Origin: Pseudomonas alkylphenolica
GTDB taxonomy: Bacteria > Pseudomonadota > Gammaproteobacteria > Pseudomonadales > Pseudomonadaceae
Assembly: GCF_000746525.1 (NCBI RefSeq)
Contig: NZ_CP009048.1
Coordinates: forward strand, 4,715,501-4,779,500
DNA length: 64,000 bases
Direction of reading: 5' to 3'
The notes under the pieces were generated by a model, which was not told where the DNA came from, made no database searches, and was given only the letters and a program-made list of their open reading frames with translations. Shown here piece after piece: positions 1 to 10,675 of this stretch (position 1 is the first letter of the stretch; every line of letters starts with the position of its first letter). A program made the translations under genes and the position numbers.

Positions 1-358
1 AACGCGAAGGAATCGACAGCTGGGTCGTCAGCCGCGCGCCTTTGGAACCGATCGGATCTTTGGTGACCTGAACCACCAGACTCTGCCCCTCATGTACCAG
101 GGCGCTGATGCTTTCCACCGACGAGCCTTCGCGCAGGGAGATTTCCGAGGCGTGGATAAAGGCGGCGCGATCCAGGCCGATGTCGACGAAGGCTGCCTGC
201 ATCCCCGGCAACACGCGAACCACTTTACCCTTGTAGATGTTGCCGACGATGCCACGCCGCTGGGTGCGCTCAACATGCACTTCCTGAAGAACACCGTTCT
301 CCACCACCGCCACGCGTGATTCCATCGGTGTGATATTGATCAGAATCTCTTCACTCAT
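1..358 (-). CDS. rng: Ribonuclease G, N-terminal part (cut by window edge)
   Basis: RNase G is an endoribonuclease of the RNase E/G family that trims the 16S rRNA 5' end and decays some mRNAs. Only about the first 119 residues are present; the 3' end lies outside the window. The N-terminus reads MSEEILINITPMESRVAVVE, a pattern typical of RNase G, followed by the start of the S1 RNA-binding domain (roughly residues 39 onward, with GNIYKGKVVRVLPGMQAAFV). It lies downstream of maf on the same strand, as in many Pseudomonas and enteric genomes (mreBCD-maf-rng). Confidence 0.93.
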   Translation of the reverse strand, partial: MSEEILINITPMESRVAVVENGVLQEVHVERTQRRGIVGNIYKGKVVRVLPGMQAAFVDIGLDRAAFIHASEISLREGSSVESISALVHEGQSLVVQVTKDPIGSKGARLTTQLSIPSR

Positions 359-439
359 GGCAGGCTCTCGTCAAAGGACTTCAGTAATGATGGATCGCTC
401 GTGGGCGACTGGCTAGCAGCAGTCTTGTCCTGTCCTCGC

Positions 440-1045
440 TCAACGGGCCGACAACGGTTGCCAACAGGGAATGGCGAATCGTCCGAGCAGCTCGGCGGTC
501 TCGCGGAGCGGCAAGCCCACCACTGCCGAATAGCTGCCTTCGATACGTTGCACGAACACCGCACCCAGGCCCTGGATGGCATAGGCGCCGGCTTTGTCCA
601 TCGGCTCGCCGCTGGCCCAGTAAGCTTGAGCTTCTTCGCTGGAAATCGGGCGAAAACGGACCTGACTGGCGACACAGACACTCAGGCAACGCTGCTGATC
701 GGCGACCGCAACGGCCGTCAGCACCTGATGCTCGCGGCCCGACAGCGCCGCAAGCATGGCCAGGGCATCATCGCGATCGACGGGTTTGCCCAGGATCTGC
801 CCATCGAGTACCACCGCGGTGTCGGCGCCAAGCACCGCCAGGGCCGCATTCGTCTCACGCGGCAGCAGCGCAGCCAGCCCGGCGCTGGCCTTGGCCCGCG
901 CCAGGCGCTCGACGTAAACCGGCGCGGCCTCATTCGGCAGCGGGCTTTCGTCGACCGAAGCACTGAGCGTGGTGAAGGGAACGCCGATCTGGGTCAGCAA
1001 TTCCCGGCGGCGGGGTGAACCAGAGGCCAGGTACAGCGGGGTCAT
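440..1045 (-). CDS. maf: Maf-like nucleoside triphosphate pyrophosphatase
   Basis: Maf/YhdE-family house-cleaning enzyme that hydrolyses non-canonical or modified nucleoside triphosphates to monophosphates and pyrophosphate. The 201-residue product is the usual length. The N-terminal phosphate-binding motif [10 protein letters not shown] is at residues 8-17, and a [10 protein letters not shown] segment in the middle carries the conserved acidic residue. It sits 34 nt downstream of mreD and upstream of rng on the same strand, so it is probably co-transcribed with the mre genes. Whether it prefers dTTP/UTP (YhdE type) or another nucleotide cannot be read from sequence alone. Confidence 0.93.
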   Translation of the reverse strand: MTPLYLASGSPRRRELLTQIGVPFTTLSASVDESPLPNEAAPVYVERLARAKASAGLAALLPRETNAALAVLGADTAVVLDGQILGKPVDRDDALAMLAALSGREHQVLTAVAVADQQRCLSVCVASQVRFRPISSEEAQAYWASGEPMDKAGAYAIQGLGAVFVQRIEGSYSAVVGLPLRETAELLGRFAIPCWQPLSAR

Positions 1046-1079
1046 CGTGACTTCTCCCTGTCAACGTCGGGAAGCGGGC

Positions 1080-1568
1080 TCAGTTGATGCTCAGACGCAA
1101 GCGCAGCCCACGCAGGGCGAAGCTGATCCACGGCCAGAGCAAGGCGCTGATGACCGCCGACCAGATCAGCGCCAGGGTCGGCAAGCGGTTGCCGGTCAGT
1201 GCACTCAGCCATAGCTGCACCAGCTGGGCCAGACCGAAGACCACCAGGATCACCAGGCTTTGCTGCCACATCGGGAACATCCGCAGGCGCTGTTGCAAGG
1301 TCAGCACCAGGAAGGTGATCAGGGTCAGCACCAGGGCGTTCTGCCCCAATAGCGTGCCGTACAACACATCCTCGGCCAGGCCCAGGACAAACGCCGTGGT
1401 CATGCCGACCTTGTGCGGCAGGGCCAAGGTCCAGAAAGCCAGGAGCAAGGCCAGCCACATGGGCCGGAAGACTTCCATGAACTGCGGCAACGGTGAAACG
1501 CTGAGCAGCAGGCCAAGCGCGAACGTCAGCCAGACCACCCAGCCGTTTCGACTGCGAGTACTCACCAT
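1080..1568 (-). CDS. mreD: Rod shape-determining protein MreD
   Basis: Small integral membrane protein of the elongasome, which guides lateral cell-wall synthesis with MreB, MreC, RodZ and the RodA/PBP2 synthase. The 162-residue product is almost entirely hydrophobic with about five predicted membrane segments, and the length fits the family. The ATG overlaps the mreC stop by one base (TAATG), which indicates translational coupling. Assignment rests on membrane topology plus position directly after mreC. Confidence 0.92.
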   Translation of the reverse strand: MVSTRSRNGWVVWLTFALGLLLSVSPLPQFMEVFRPMWLALLLAFWTLALPHKVGMTTAFVLGLAEDVLYGTLLGQNALVLTLITFLVLTLQQRLRMFPMWQQSLVILVVFGLAQLVQLWLSALTGNRLPTLALIWSAVISALLWPWISFALRGLRLRLSIN

Positions 1569-2641
1569 TAGTGTCTCTCCCGCGAAGGGGTCGTAGCAGC
1601 GCCGCTGGCAGCAGCCGGAGCTGGCGCCGGGGCTGCGGGTGCGGCCGCTGGCGAGGCGACTGGAGCCGGGTTGGCAGGCGTCGCCGGAGCCGTTCCGGGC
1701 GCTGGAGCTGGCGTGACAGTCGTCGCGCCAGGCTGTGCGGCCTCAGCACTGCCAGGCAAGCCCTGACGATCAGCAGCCTCCTGGGCCATGGCGGCATCGG
1801 TGGCACGCTGTTCGGGGGTACGGCTGTCGGTAAACACCAGCAGCAGGTAGCGACTGCGATTGAGAGCCGCAGTCGGAACCGCGCGAACAATGGCGAACGG
1901 CTGACCGGAGTCGTGAATCACTTCTTTTACCGTGGCCACCGGATAGCCGGCCGGGAAGCGCTGGCCCAGGCCAGAGCTGACCAGCAGGTCGCCTTCCTTG
2001 ATGTCCGCAGTATCGGCGACATGGCGCAATTCCAGGCGCTCCGGGTTGCCGGTACCGCTGGCAATCGCCCGCAGGCCGTTGCGGTTTACCTGCACCGGAA
2101 TGCTGTGAGTAGTGTCGGTCAGCAACAGCACCCGCGCGGTATAAGGCATCAGCTCGACCACCTGGCCCATCAGGCCGCGGGCATCGAGCACCGGCTGGCC
2201 AAGCACCACGCCATCGCGCTCGCCCTTGTTGATCAGGATGCGGTGGGTGAACGGGTTGGGATCGACGCCGATCAGCTCGGCGACCTCGACCTTCTCATTG
2301 ACCAACGCCGACGAATTGAGCAGCTCGCGCAGGCGCACGTTCTGTTCGGTCAGGGCCGCCAGTTTCTGTACGCGCCCCTGCATCAGCAAGGCTTCGGTCT
2401 TGAGTTTTTCGTTCTCGGCGATCAGTTCGGTACGACTGCCGAACTGGCTGGCGACACCCTGCCACAGGCTCTGCGGCAAGTCGGTGATGTGATAGGACTC
2501 CATCAGCACCAGCCCCATCTGGCTGCGTACCGGTTTGAGCAGGGTAAAGCGCGCATCGACCACCATCAGGGTGATCGACAGCACAACCAGCACGAGCAGG
2601 CGCACGCCCAGCGAAGGGCCCTTGGCGAAAAGCGGTTTAAT
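1568..2641 (-). CDS. mreC: Rod shape-determining protein MreC (apparent ATT start)
   Basis: Periplasmic elongasome scaffold linking MreB to the peptidoglycan synthases. It has an N-terminal membrane anchor, a coiled coil (about residues 65-115), the paired beta-barrel MreC domain, and an Ala/Pro-rich low-complexity C-terminal tail of about 75 residues. The start given is an ATT at 2641-2639, preceded by GAGGAG (2653-2648) with a 6-nt spacer. Translation from it gives (M)KPLFAKGPSLGVRL, which lines up residue for residue with the E. coli MreC N-terminus as I remember it (MKPIFSRGPSLQIRL). The first standard start is a GTG at 2605, twelve codons later, without a good ribosome-binding site and cutting off this conserved segment. 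No ATG, GTG or TTG lies in frame between the upstream stop and the ATT. Confidence 0.93.
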   Translation of the reverse strand: MKPLFAKGPSLGVRLLVLVVLSITLMVVDARFTLLKPVRSQMGLVLMESYHITDLPQSLWQGVASQFGSRTELIAENEKLKTEALLMQGRVQKLAALTEQNVRLRELLNSSALVNEKVEVAELIGVDPNPFTHRILINKGERDGVVLGQPVLDARGLMGQVVELMPYTARVLLLTDTTHSIPVQVNRNGLRAIASGTGNPERLELRHVADTADIKEGDLLVSSGLGQRFPAGYPVATVKEVIHDSGQPFAIVRAVPTAALNRSRYLLLVFTDSRTPEQRATDAAMAQEAADRQGLPGSAEAAQPGATTVTPAPAPGTAPATPANPAPVASPAAAPAAPAPAPAAASGAATTPSRERH

Positions 2642-2750
2642 AAGCCGCTCCTCGTGGACGACGATTCAAGAGGTCATTCATACGGCAACGCACCGGCCTG
2701 CTTGTGGATTGACGGAAAATGACGCCCACACGGACGTCAGCCCAGCGCAT

Positions 2751-2777
2751 ACAGGTAGCACTGTGAGCACTACCTGT
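2751..2777. repeat. Inverted repeat between mreB and mreC
   Basis: ACAGGTAG and its complement CTACCTGT form an 8-bp stem around an 11-nt loop in the 166-bp gap between the mreB stop and the mreC start. There is no T-tract on the minus strand, so it looks more like an mRNA processing or stability hairpin than an intrinsic terminator. Confidence 0.45.
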
Positions 2778-2807
2778 AAACCGGGCGGCATGTTTACTGC
2801 AGCCAGC

Positions 2808-3857
<1,050 letters not shown>

Positions 3858-4048
3858 CTAGGCAACGCGTGGGTAAAAAAGTGCGGCAAACTCTAACAAC
3901 GGCGGGGATTTTGGGCAAGGCGCCAATATGTTAAATTGGCAGTTTTTCCGAGCAAGCCAGCACACAATCGCGGCCTTATGACCGTAAATCTGCCAGCATG
4001 TTCCTCATCGCGGACCAAATCCGTTTTTTGTTTCCCCAGGAGATCCCC

Positions 4049-4336
4049 ATGGCGCTTGAACGCTGCGACGTGGAAAAGATCGCCCATCTGGCCCGACTGG
4101 GCCTGAATGAAGCCGATCTGCCACGCACTACCGATGCCCTGAACAGTATTCTGGGACTGGTCGACCAGATGCAAGCCGTCGACACCACTGGCATCGAGCC
4201 ACTGGCGCACCCGCTGGAAGCCAACCAGCGCTTGCGCGCCGACGTGGTAACAGAAAGTAACCATCGAGACAGCTACCAGGCCATCGCCCCGGCGACGGAG
4301 AACGGCCTGTACCTGGTTCCGAAAGTCATCGAGTAA
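4049..4336 (+). CDS. gatC: Aspartyl/glutamyl-tRNA amidotransferase subunit C
   Basis: Small bridging subunit of the GatCAB transamidosome, which converts mischarged Glu-tRNAGln and Asp-tRNAAsn to the amidated forms. The product is 95 residues, matching the family, with the characteristic opening [19 protein letters not shown] and the C-terminal VPKVIE. The ATG at 4049 follows CAGGAGATCCCC, a strong ribosome-binding site; the reading frame is open further upstream but lacks such a site. First gene of gatCAB. Confidence 0.96.
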   Translation: MALERCDVEKIAHLARLGLNEADLPRTTDALNSILGLVDQMQAVDTTGIEPLAHPLEANQRLRADVVTESNHRDSYQAIAPATENGLYLVPKVIE

Positions 4337-4352
4337 GGGAATAGAGCCTGCC

Positions 4353-5804
4353 ATGCATCAACTGACCCTGGCCGAGATCGCCCGCGGACTCGCCGACAAA
4401 AAGTTTTCTTCCGAAGAGCTGACCCGCACCCTGCTGGCGCGGATCAACCAGCTCGACCCGCAACTCAACAGTTTCATCAGCGTCACCGAAGAGCTGGCCA
4501 TCAGCCAGGCCCGCGCCGCCGACGCCCGTCGCGCCGCCGGTGAGAACGGTCCCCTGCTCGGCGCGCCAATCGCCCACAAGGACCTGTTCTGCACCCAGGG
4601 CATCCGCACCAGCTGCGGCTCGAAGATGCTCGACAACTTCAAGGCGCCGTACGATGCCACCGTGGTCAGCAAGCTGGCCGAAGCCGGCACGGTGACCCTG
4701 GGCAAGACCAACATGGACGAATTCGCCATGGGTTCTGCCAACGAATCCAGCCACTACGGCCCGGTGAAGAACCCGTGGAACCTTGAGCACGTACCGGGCG
4801 GTTCGTCCGGTGGCTCGGCGGCGGCCGTTGCGGCGCGCCTGCTGCCAGCGGCCACTGCCACCGACACCGGCGGCTCGATCCGCCAGCCAGCGGCGCTGAC
4901 CAGCCTGACCGGGCTGAAACCGACGTATGGCCGGGTTTCGCGCTGGGGCATGATTGCCTACGCCTCGAGCCTCGACCAAGGCGGCCCGCTCGCCCGCACC
5001 GCCGAAGACTGCGCACTGCTGCTGCAAGGCATGGCCGGTTTCGACGCCAAGGACTCCACCTGCATCGATGAGCCGGTGCCGGATTACAGCGCCAGCCTGA
5101 ACAATTCGCTGGAAGGCCTGCGCATCGGCCTGCCGAAGGAATACTTCGGTGCCGGCCTCGACCCTCGTATTGCCGACCTGGTCCAGGCCAGCGTCAAAGA
5201 GCTGGAAAAGCTCGGTGCCGTAGTCAAGGAAATCAGCCTGCCGAACATGCAGCACGCGATTCCGGCCTACTACGTGATCGCCCCGGCGGAAGCCTCGTCG
5301 AACCTGTCGCGCTTTGATGGCGTGCGCTTCGGCTACCGCTGCGAGAACCCGGTCGATCTCACCGACCTGTACAAGCGCTCCCGCGGCGAAGGCTTCGGTA
5401 TCGAAGTACAACGCCGGATCATGGTCGGCGCCTACGCCCTCTCGGCCGGTTACTACGACGCCTACTACCTGCAGGCGCAGAAGATCCGCCGCCTGATCAA
5501 GAACGACTTCATGGCCGCCTTCAACGAGGTCGACGTGATTCTCGGCCCGACCACGCCAAACCTGGCCTGGAAGATCGGCGCCAAGAACAACGACCCGGTC
5601 GCGGAATACCTGGAAGACGTCTACACCATTACCGCCAACCTCGCTGGCCTGCCAGGGCTGTCGATGCCGGCCGGTTTTGTCGATGGTCTGCCGGTTGGCG
5701 TGCAGCTGCTCGCCCCGTATTTCCAGGAAGGCCGCCTGCTCAACGTCGCGCACCGCTATCAGCAAGTGACTGATTGGCACACCCGCGCACCTACCGGCTT
5801 CTGA
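4353..5804 (+). CDS. gatA: Aspartyl/glutamyl-tRNA amidotransferase subunit A
   Basis: Amidase subunit that releases ammonia from glutamine and channels it to GatB. The 483-residue protein has the amidase signature GGSSGGS followed by [10 protein letters not shown]. The Ser-cisSer-Lys triad can be placed at Lys76 (AHKDLF), Ser151 and Ser175 by comparison with other GatA proteins. It lies 16 nt after gatC and 11 nt before gatB, so the three genes form one transcription unit. Confidence 0.97.
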   Translation: MHQLTLAEIARGLADKKFSSEELTRTLLARINQLDPQLNSFISVTEELAISQARAADARRAAGENGPLLGAPIAHKDLFCTQGIRTSCGSKMLDNFKAPYDATVVSKLAEAGTVTLGKTNMDEFAMGSANESSHYGPVKNPWNLEHVPGGSSGGSAAAVAARLLPAATATDTGGSIRQPAALTSLTGLKPTYGRVSRWGMIAYASSLDQGGPLARTAEDCALLLQGMAGFDAKDSTCIDEPVPDYSASLNNSLEGLRIGLPKEYFGAGLDPRIADLVQASVKELEKLGAVVKEISLPNMQHAIPAYYVIAPAEASSNLSRFDGVRFGYRCENPVDLTDLYKRSRGEGFGIEVQRRIMVGAYALSAGYYDAYYLQAQKIRRLIKNDFMAAFNEVDVILGPTTPNLAWKIGAKNNDPVAEYLEDVYTITANLAGLPGLSMPAGFVDGLPVGVQLLAPYFQEGRLLNVAHRYQQVTDWHTRAPTGF

Positions 5805-5815
5805 GGGATCACCAC

Positions 5816-7261
<1,446 letters not shown>

Positions 7262-7276
7262 TTCGCGTCGCCTGCT

Positions 7277-7337
7277 TATCGCGGGGCAAGCCCGCTCCCA
7301 CAGACAATCTCTGTGGGAGCGGGCTTGCCCCGCGATA
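7277..7337. repeat. Paired REP palindrome 1
   Basis: Two inverted copies of the P. putida-type REP unit (core GCGGGGCAAGCCCGCTCCCA) separated by a few bases, between gatB and the rlpA-like gene. The GCGAT end of each arm is outermost. The whole forms a near-perfect long hairpin. Confidence 0.92.
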
Positions 7338-7362
7338 GCCACCCCACGGAGCATCTACCCCC

Positions 7363-7734
7363 ATGTGGCGTCCCCTCAGCGCACTCGCGCTCTTTACCCT
7401 GCTGGCCGGCTGCGCCAGTCACGATATCGATCCTCGCGGTTACGACAAATCCGGCACCGCCTCCTATTACGGCTCCCGTCACCACGGCAAACGCACCGCC
7501 AGTGGCGAGCCCTTCAATCAAAATGCCATGACCGCTGCCCACCGTAGCCTGCCCTTCGGCACCCGGGTCAAAGTCACCAACCTGAACAATGACCGTAGCG
7601 TGGTGGTGCGCATCAACGACCGTGGTCCGCACACCCGCGGCCGATTGATTGACCTGTCCCGTGCTGCAGCAGAAAAACTCGGCATGATCCGTAGCGGAAC
7701 GGCGCGCGTACGGGTACAAAGTCTCAGCGACTGA
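7363..7734 (+). CDS. RlpA-family septal lytic transglycosylase-like lipoprotein (short form)
   Basis: Double-psi beta-barrel protein of the RlpA type, which cleaves stem-less (denuded) glycan strands at the septum. At 123 residues it is a short form: signal peptide with lipobox LLAGC (lipidated Cys17), then the barrel, and no SPOR domain, so it may not be recruited to septa in the way full RlpA is. The likely catalytic residues of the family are visible: Glu in SGEPF, His in AAHRSLPFG and Asp in RINDRGP. It is separated from gatB by a REP pair. Outer-membrane attachment is inferred from the lipobox. Confidence 0.88.
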   Translation: MWRPLSALALFTLLAGCASHDIDPRGYDKSGTASYYGSRHHGKRTASGEPFNQNAMTAAHRSLPFGTRVKVTNLNNDRSVVVRINDRGPHTRGRLIDLSRAAAEKLGMIRSGTARVRVQSLSD

Positions 7735-7754
7735 CCCTGCAACGGAGCACGACC

Positions 7755-8840
7755 ATTTTCGACCTGGCCGCCTTACCCACCTTCAGCCTGCTGCAACTGG
7801 CTTTTGGCTTGCTGCTGCTCGTCAGCGGCGCCGAGCTATTGGTGCGCTCCGCCCTGCGCGTGGCGTCCAGCCTGCAGGTCCGTCCGCTGATCATCGGCTT
7901 GAGCCTGGTGGCCTTCGGCAGCAGTGCGCCGCAGCTGACCGTCAGCCTGCAAGCGGCCTACACCGGCGCTCCGGATGTGGCAGTCGGCAGCGTGATTGGC
8001 AGCAACATTTTCAACATCCTGGTCACGTTGGGCCTCGCCGCATTGATCATTCCTTTGCGCGTTTCACGCCAGTTGGTACGCCTGGACATCCCGGTAATGA
8101 TCGGCGCCAGCCTGCTTGTCTACCTGCTGGCATTCAACGAGCTACTCGGGCGCCTTGAAGGCGCACTGCTGCTGCTTGGATTGCTCGCCTACCTGGCAAT
8201 CCTCTGGCACCAGTCACGTCACTATGCCCGTACCTTCCCTGCCCCCGGCCCACGACCGCAACAAGGCAGCGGATTCTGGATTACCAGCCTGCTGCTGATG
8301 CTGTCCGGATTGGGCTTGTTGAGTCTGGCAGGACACCTGTTACTTGAGGCCGCAGTCGAGGTGGCGGTTGACCTGGGCCTGTCTGAACGGGTCATCGGCC
8401 TGACCGTGGTCGCGGTCTGTACCTCGTTGCCGGAACTGGCCACCTCGCTGATTGCTGCCCTGCGCGGCGAACGTGAAATCGCCGTGGGCAACGTCATCGG
8501 CAGCAATCTCTTCAACTTGCTGGCCGTGCTTGGCTTGACTGCGCTGGTGGCGCCAGAGCCGCTGTCGATCTCGCCCAACGCCCTGGATTTTGACCTGCCG
8601 GTAATGCTCGGTGTCGCCGCCTTGAGCCTGCCGGTGTTCTACTCCGGCTACCGGATAACCCGCGCCGAAGGTCTGGTGTTTCTTGGCTTGTACCTGGCTT
8701 ATGGTCTGCATGTGGTGGCCTTCACCACCGGCATGCCGTTGGCCACCCGCCTGGAAAAACTGATGCTGTTCTATGCACTGCCAGTGCTCGGGGCGTTGCT
8801 GCTGTATACGACCCTGCGCGCCTGGCGCCGCCAACACTAA
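7755..8840 (+). CDS. Calcium/sodium antiporter family protein (apparent ATT start)
   Basis: Member of the Ca2+/cation antiporter superfamily (YrbG-like) in the inner membrane, with ten or so membrane segments in two inverted halves. The alpha-2 motif CTSLPELATS is canonical, but the alpha-1 motif reads GSSAPQLTVS, with Gln where the conserved ion-binding Glu normally sits. Both halves keep the GSNIFN/GSNLFN segment. The start given is ATT at 7755, seven bases after GGAG (7744-7747), yielding a 361-residue protein with an intact first membrane helix. The first standard start, TTG at 7809, falls inside that helix. It follows the rlpA-like gene by 20 nt. Confidence 0.85.
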   Translation: MFDLAALPTFSLLQLAFGLLLLVSGAELLVRSALRVASSLQVRPLIIGLSLVAFGSSAPQLTVSLQAAYTGAPDVAVGSVIGSNIFNILVTLGLAALIIPLRVSRQLVRLDIPVMIGASLLVYLLAFNELLGRLEGALLLLGLLAYLAILWHQSRHYARTFPAPGPRPQQGSGFWITSLLLMLSGLGLLSLAGHLLLEAAVEVAVDLGLSERVIGLTVVAVCTSLPELATSLIAALRGEREIAVGNVIGSNLFNLLAVLGLTALVAPEPLSISPNALDFDLPVMLGVAALSLPVFYSGYRITRAEGLVFLGLYLAYGLHVVAFTTGMPLATRLEKLMLFYALPVLGALLLYTTLRAWRRQH

Positions 8841-8850
8841 GGAAAACAAT

Positions 8851-9228
8851 ATGGGCGACACCACCAAAACCGGCGAACAGGTCCGCCGCCAGGTCATGGG
8901 CGATGCGTTTGTCGATCGCGCACTGGGCAATGCCACCGAGTTCACTCAGCCGCTGCAGGACTTCGTCAATGAACATGCCTGGGGCAGTGTCTGGAGCCGT
9001 GAAGGCTTGCCGCTGAAAACCCGCAGCCTGATTACCCTGGCCGCACTGACCGCGCTCAAGTGCCCACAGGAGCTCAAGGGCCACGTCCGTGGCGCCTTGA
9101 ACAATGGCTGCAGTGTCGAAGAGATTCGCGAAGCGCTATTGCATTGCGCGGTGTACGCCGGCGTCCCTGCGGCCATTGACGCGTTTCGCGCGGCCCAGGA
9201 AGTGATCGACAGCTACCAGCAAGGCTGA
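8851..9228 (+). CDS. Carboxymuconolactone decarboxylase family protein
   Basis: 125-residue all-helical protein of the CMD/AhpD-like family. The segment HAWGSVWSREGLPLKTRSLITLAAL resembles PcaC-type 4-carboxymuconolactone decarboxylases, followed by the conserved EL...H..GALNNG and HCAVYAGVPAA segments with His and Cys in PcaC-like positions. No other protocatechuate-pathway gene is near, and P. putida keeps its bona fide pcaC elsewhere, so this may be a paralogue with another substrate. It starts 10 nt after the antiporter with GGAAAACAAT as the ribosome-binding region, so it is likely in the same operon. Confidence 0.85.
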   Translation: MGDTTKTGEQVRRQVMGDAFVDRALGNATEFTQPLQDFVNEHAWGSVWSREGLPLKTRSLITLAALTALKCPQELKGHVRGALNNGCSVEEIREALLHCAVYAGVPAAIDAFRAAQEVIDSYQQG

Positions 9229-9250
9229 TCGATCACTTGCGCACGGGCCG

Positions 9251-10624
9251 TCAGTCGGCAGCGACGGCGGCCTTGTGGCCCTTTTTCTTCAGCCAGTAAG
9301 CCACGCCCAGCACGGCCAGCCACACGGGGATCAACAGCACCGAAATGCGGATGCCCGGCGTCAGGTACATGATGACCAGAATCAGCGCGAGGAAGGCCAG
9401 GCAGACATAGTTGGTCAGCGGGTAGCCCCAGCTTTTGTAGAACGTCGTCTCGCCAGCCGCTTGCTTGGCACGACGGAACTTCAGGTGGGTAATGCTGATG
9501 ATGCCCCAGTTGATTACCAGCGACGACACCACCAGCGCCATCAACAGGCCGAAGGCTTCGGCCGGCATCAGGTAGTTGATCAGCACGCACAGTCCGGTCG
9601 CCAGCGCCGAGATTCCCAGCGCCGCCAGCGGTACACCGCGGTCGTTGACCTTGAGCAGACGCTTGGGCGCATCACCCTGTACGGCCAGGCCGAAGAGCAT
9701 GCGGCTGTTGCAGTACACGCAGCTGTTGTAAACCGACAATGCCGCCGTCAGCACCACCAGGTTGAGGATGGTGGCCACCAGGTTGCTGTCCAGGGCATGG
9801 AAGATCATCACGAACGGGCTGCCGCCCTGCACCACTTTCTGCCACGGATACAGCGACAGCAGCACTGCCAGGGCGCCGATGTAGAAAATCAGGATGCGGT
9901 AGATCACCTGATTGGTGGCGCGCGGAATGCTGTACTTGGGGTTGTCGGCTTCGGCGGCGGTGATCCCCACCAGTTCCAGGCCACCAAAGGAAAACATGAT
10001 CACCGCCAGCGCCATCATCAGGCCGCTGATGCCATTGGGAAAGAAGCCGCCGTATTGCCACAGGTTGGCCACGCTGGCATCCGGCCCACCGTTACCGCTG
10101 ATCAGCAGGTAGCCACCAAAGGCGATCATGCTGACGATGGCCACCACCTTGATCAGGGCAAACCAGAACTCCATTTCGCCGTAGACTTTCACCTGACTGA
10201 GATTGATCAGGTTGATCACCACGAAGAATATCGCCGCCGTCGCCCAGGTCGGGAAGTCTGGCCACCAATACTTGATGTAGATGCCCACCGCCGTCAGCTC
10301 AGCCATGCCGACCAGCACATAAAGCACCCAGTAGTTCCAGCCGGACATGAACCCGGCGAACTCGCTCCAATAGCTGTGGGCAAAGTGACTGAAGGTACCG
10401 GACACCGGCTCTTCAACCACCATTTCACCCAACTGGCGCATGATGAAAAAGGCAATCAGACCGGCAATGGCGTAACCCAGCAGCACGGACGGGCCGGCCA
10501 GCTGGATGGTCTGGGCAATACCGAGGAACAGACCGGTGCCAATCGCGCCACCCAGCGCAATCAACTGGATATGGCGATTTTTCAGCCCGCGGTGTAACCG
10601 CTCTGGGGTGATCTCGTCTTGCAT
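9251..10624 (-). CDS. Amino acid permease, AroP/PheP-like
   Basis: Inner-membrane H+ symporter of the amino acid-polyamine-organocation superfamily (AAT family), 457 residues with about twelve membrane segments. The first helix carries the substrate-binding glycine-rich motif GGAIGTGLFLG, preceded by RGLKNRHIQLIALG, and the family ExE..P box EADNPKYSIPRA follows the sixth helix. The best overall resemblance is to aromatic amino acid permeases (AroP), but D-Ala/Gly or Pro/GABA paralogues are close, so substrate is unsettled. It lies downstream of the AEC transporter gene with a 51-nt gap. Confidence 0.88.
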   Translation of the reverse strand: MQDEITPERLHRGLKNRHIQLIALGGAIGTGLFLGIAQTIQLAGPSVLLGYAIAGLIAFFIMRQLGEMVVEEPVSGTFSHFAHSYWSEFAGFMSGWNYWVLYVLVGMAELTAVGIYIKYWWPDFPTWATAAIFFVVINLINLSQVKVYGEMEFWFALIKVVAIVSMIAFGGYLLISGNGGPDASVANLWQYGGFFPNGISGLMMALAVIMFSFGGLELVGITAAEADNPKYSIPRATNQVIYRILIFYIGALAVLLSLYPWQKVVQGGSPFVMIFHALDSNLVATILNLVVLTAALSVYNSCVYCNSRMLFGLAVQGDAPKRLLKVNDRGVPLAALGISALATGLCVLINYLMPAEAFGLLMALVVSSLVINWGIISITHLKFRRAKQAAGETTFYKSWGYPLTNYVCLAFLALILVIMYLTPGIRISVLLIPVWLAVLGVAYWLKKKGHKAAVAAD

Positions 10625-10675
10625 GAAGTGTCCTCGAAGGTAAGAGGCAGTGTTGGAATTATTTTCTTACAGAAT

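Noticed and set aside
4326..5780. Long open frame of almost 500 codons antisense to gatA, and similar ones antisense to gatB, dppA genes, prfC, hscA and hisS
   Set aside because: They mirror the third-position GC bias of the real genes, show His/Gly/Val-rich composition without domains, and lack ribosome-binding sites.
8851..9228. Naming this gene pcaC
   Set aside because: It is in the same family but lacks pca neighbours and differs in several segments from PcaC as I know it; only the family is supported.
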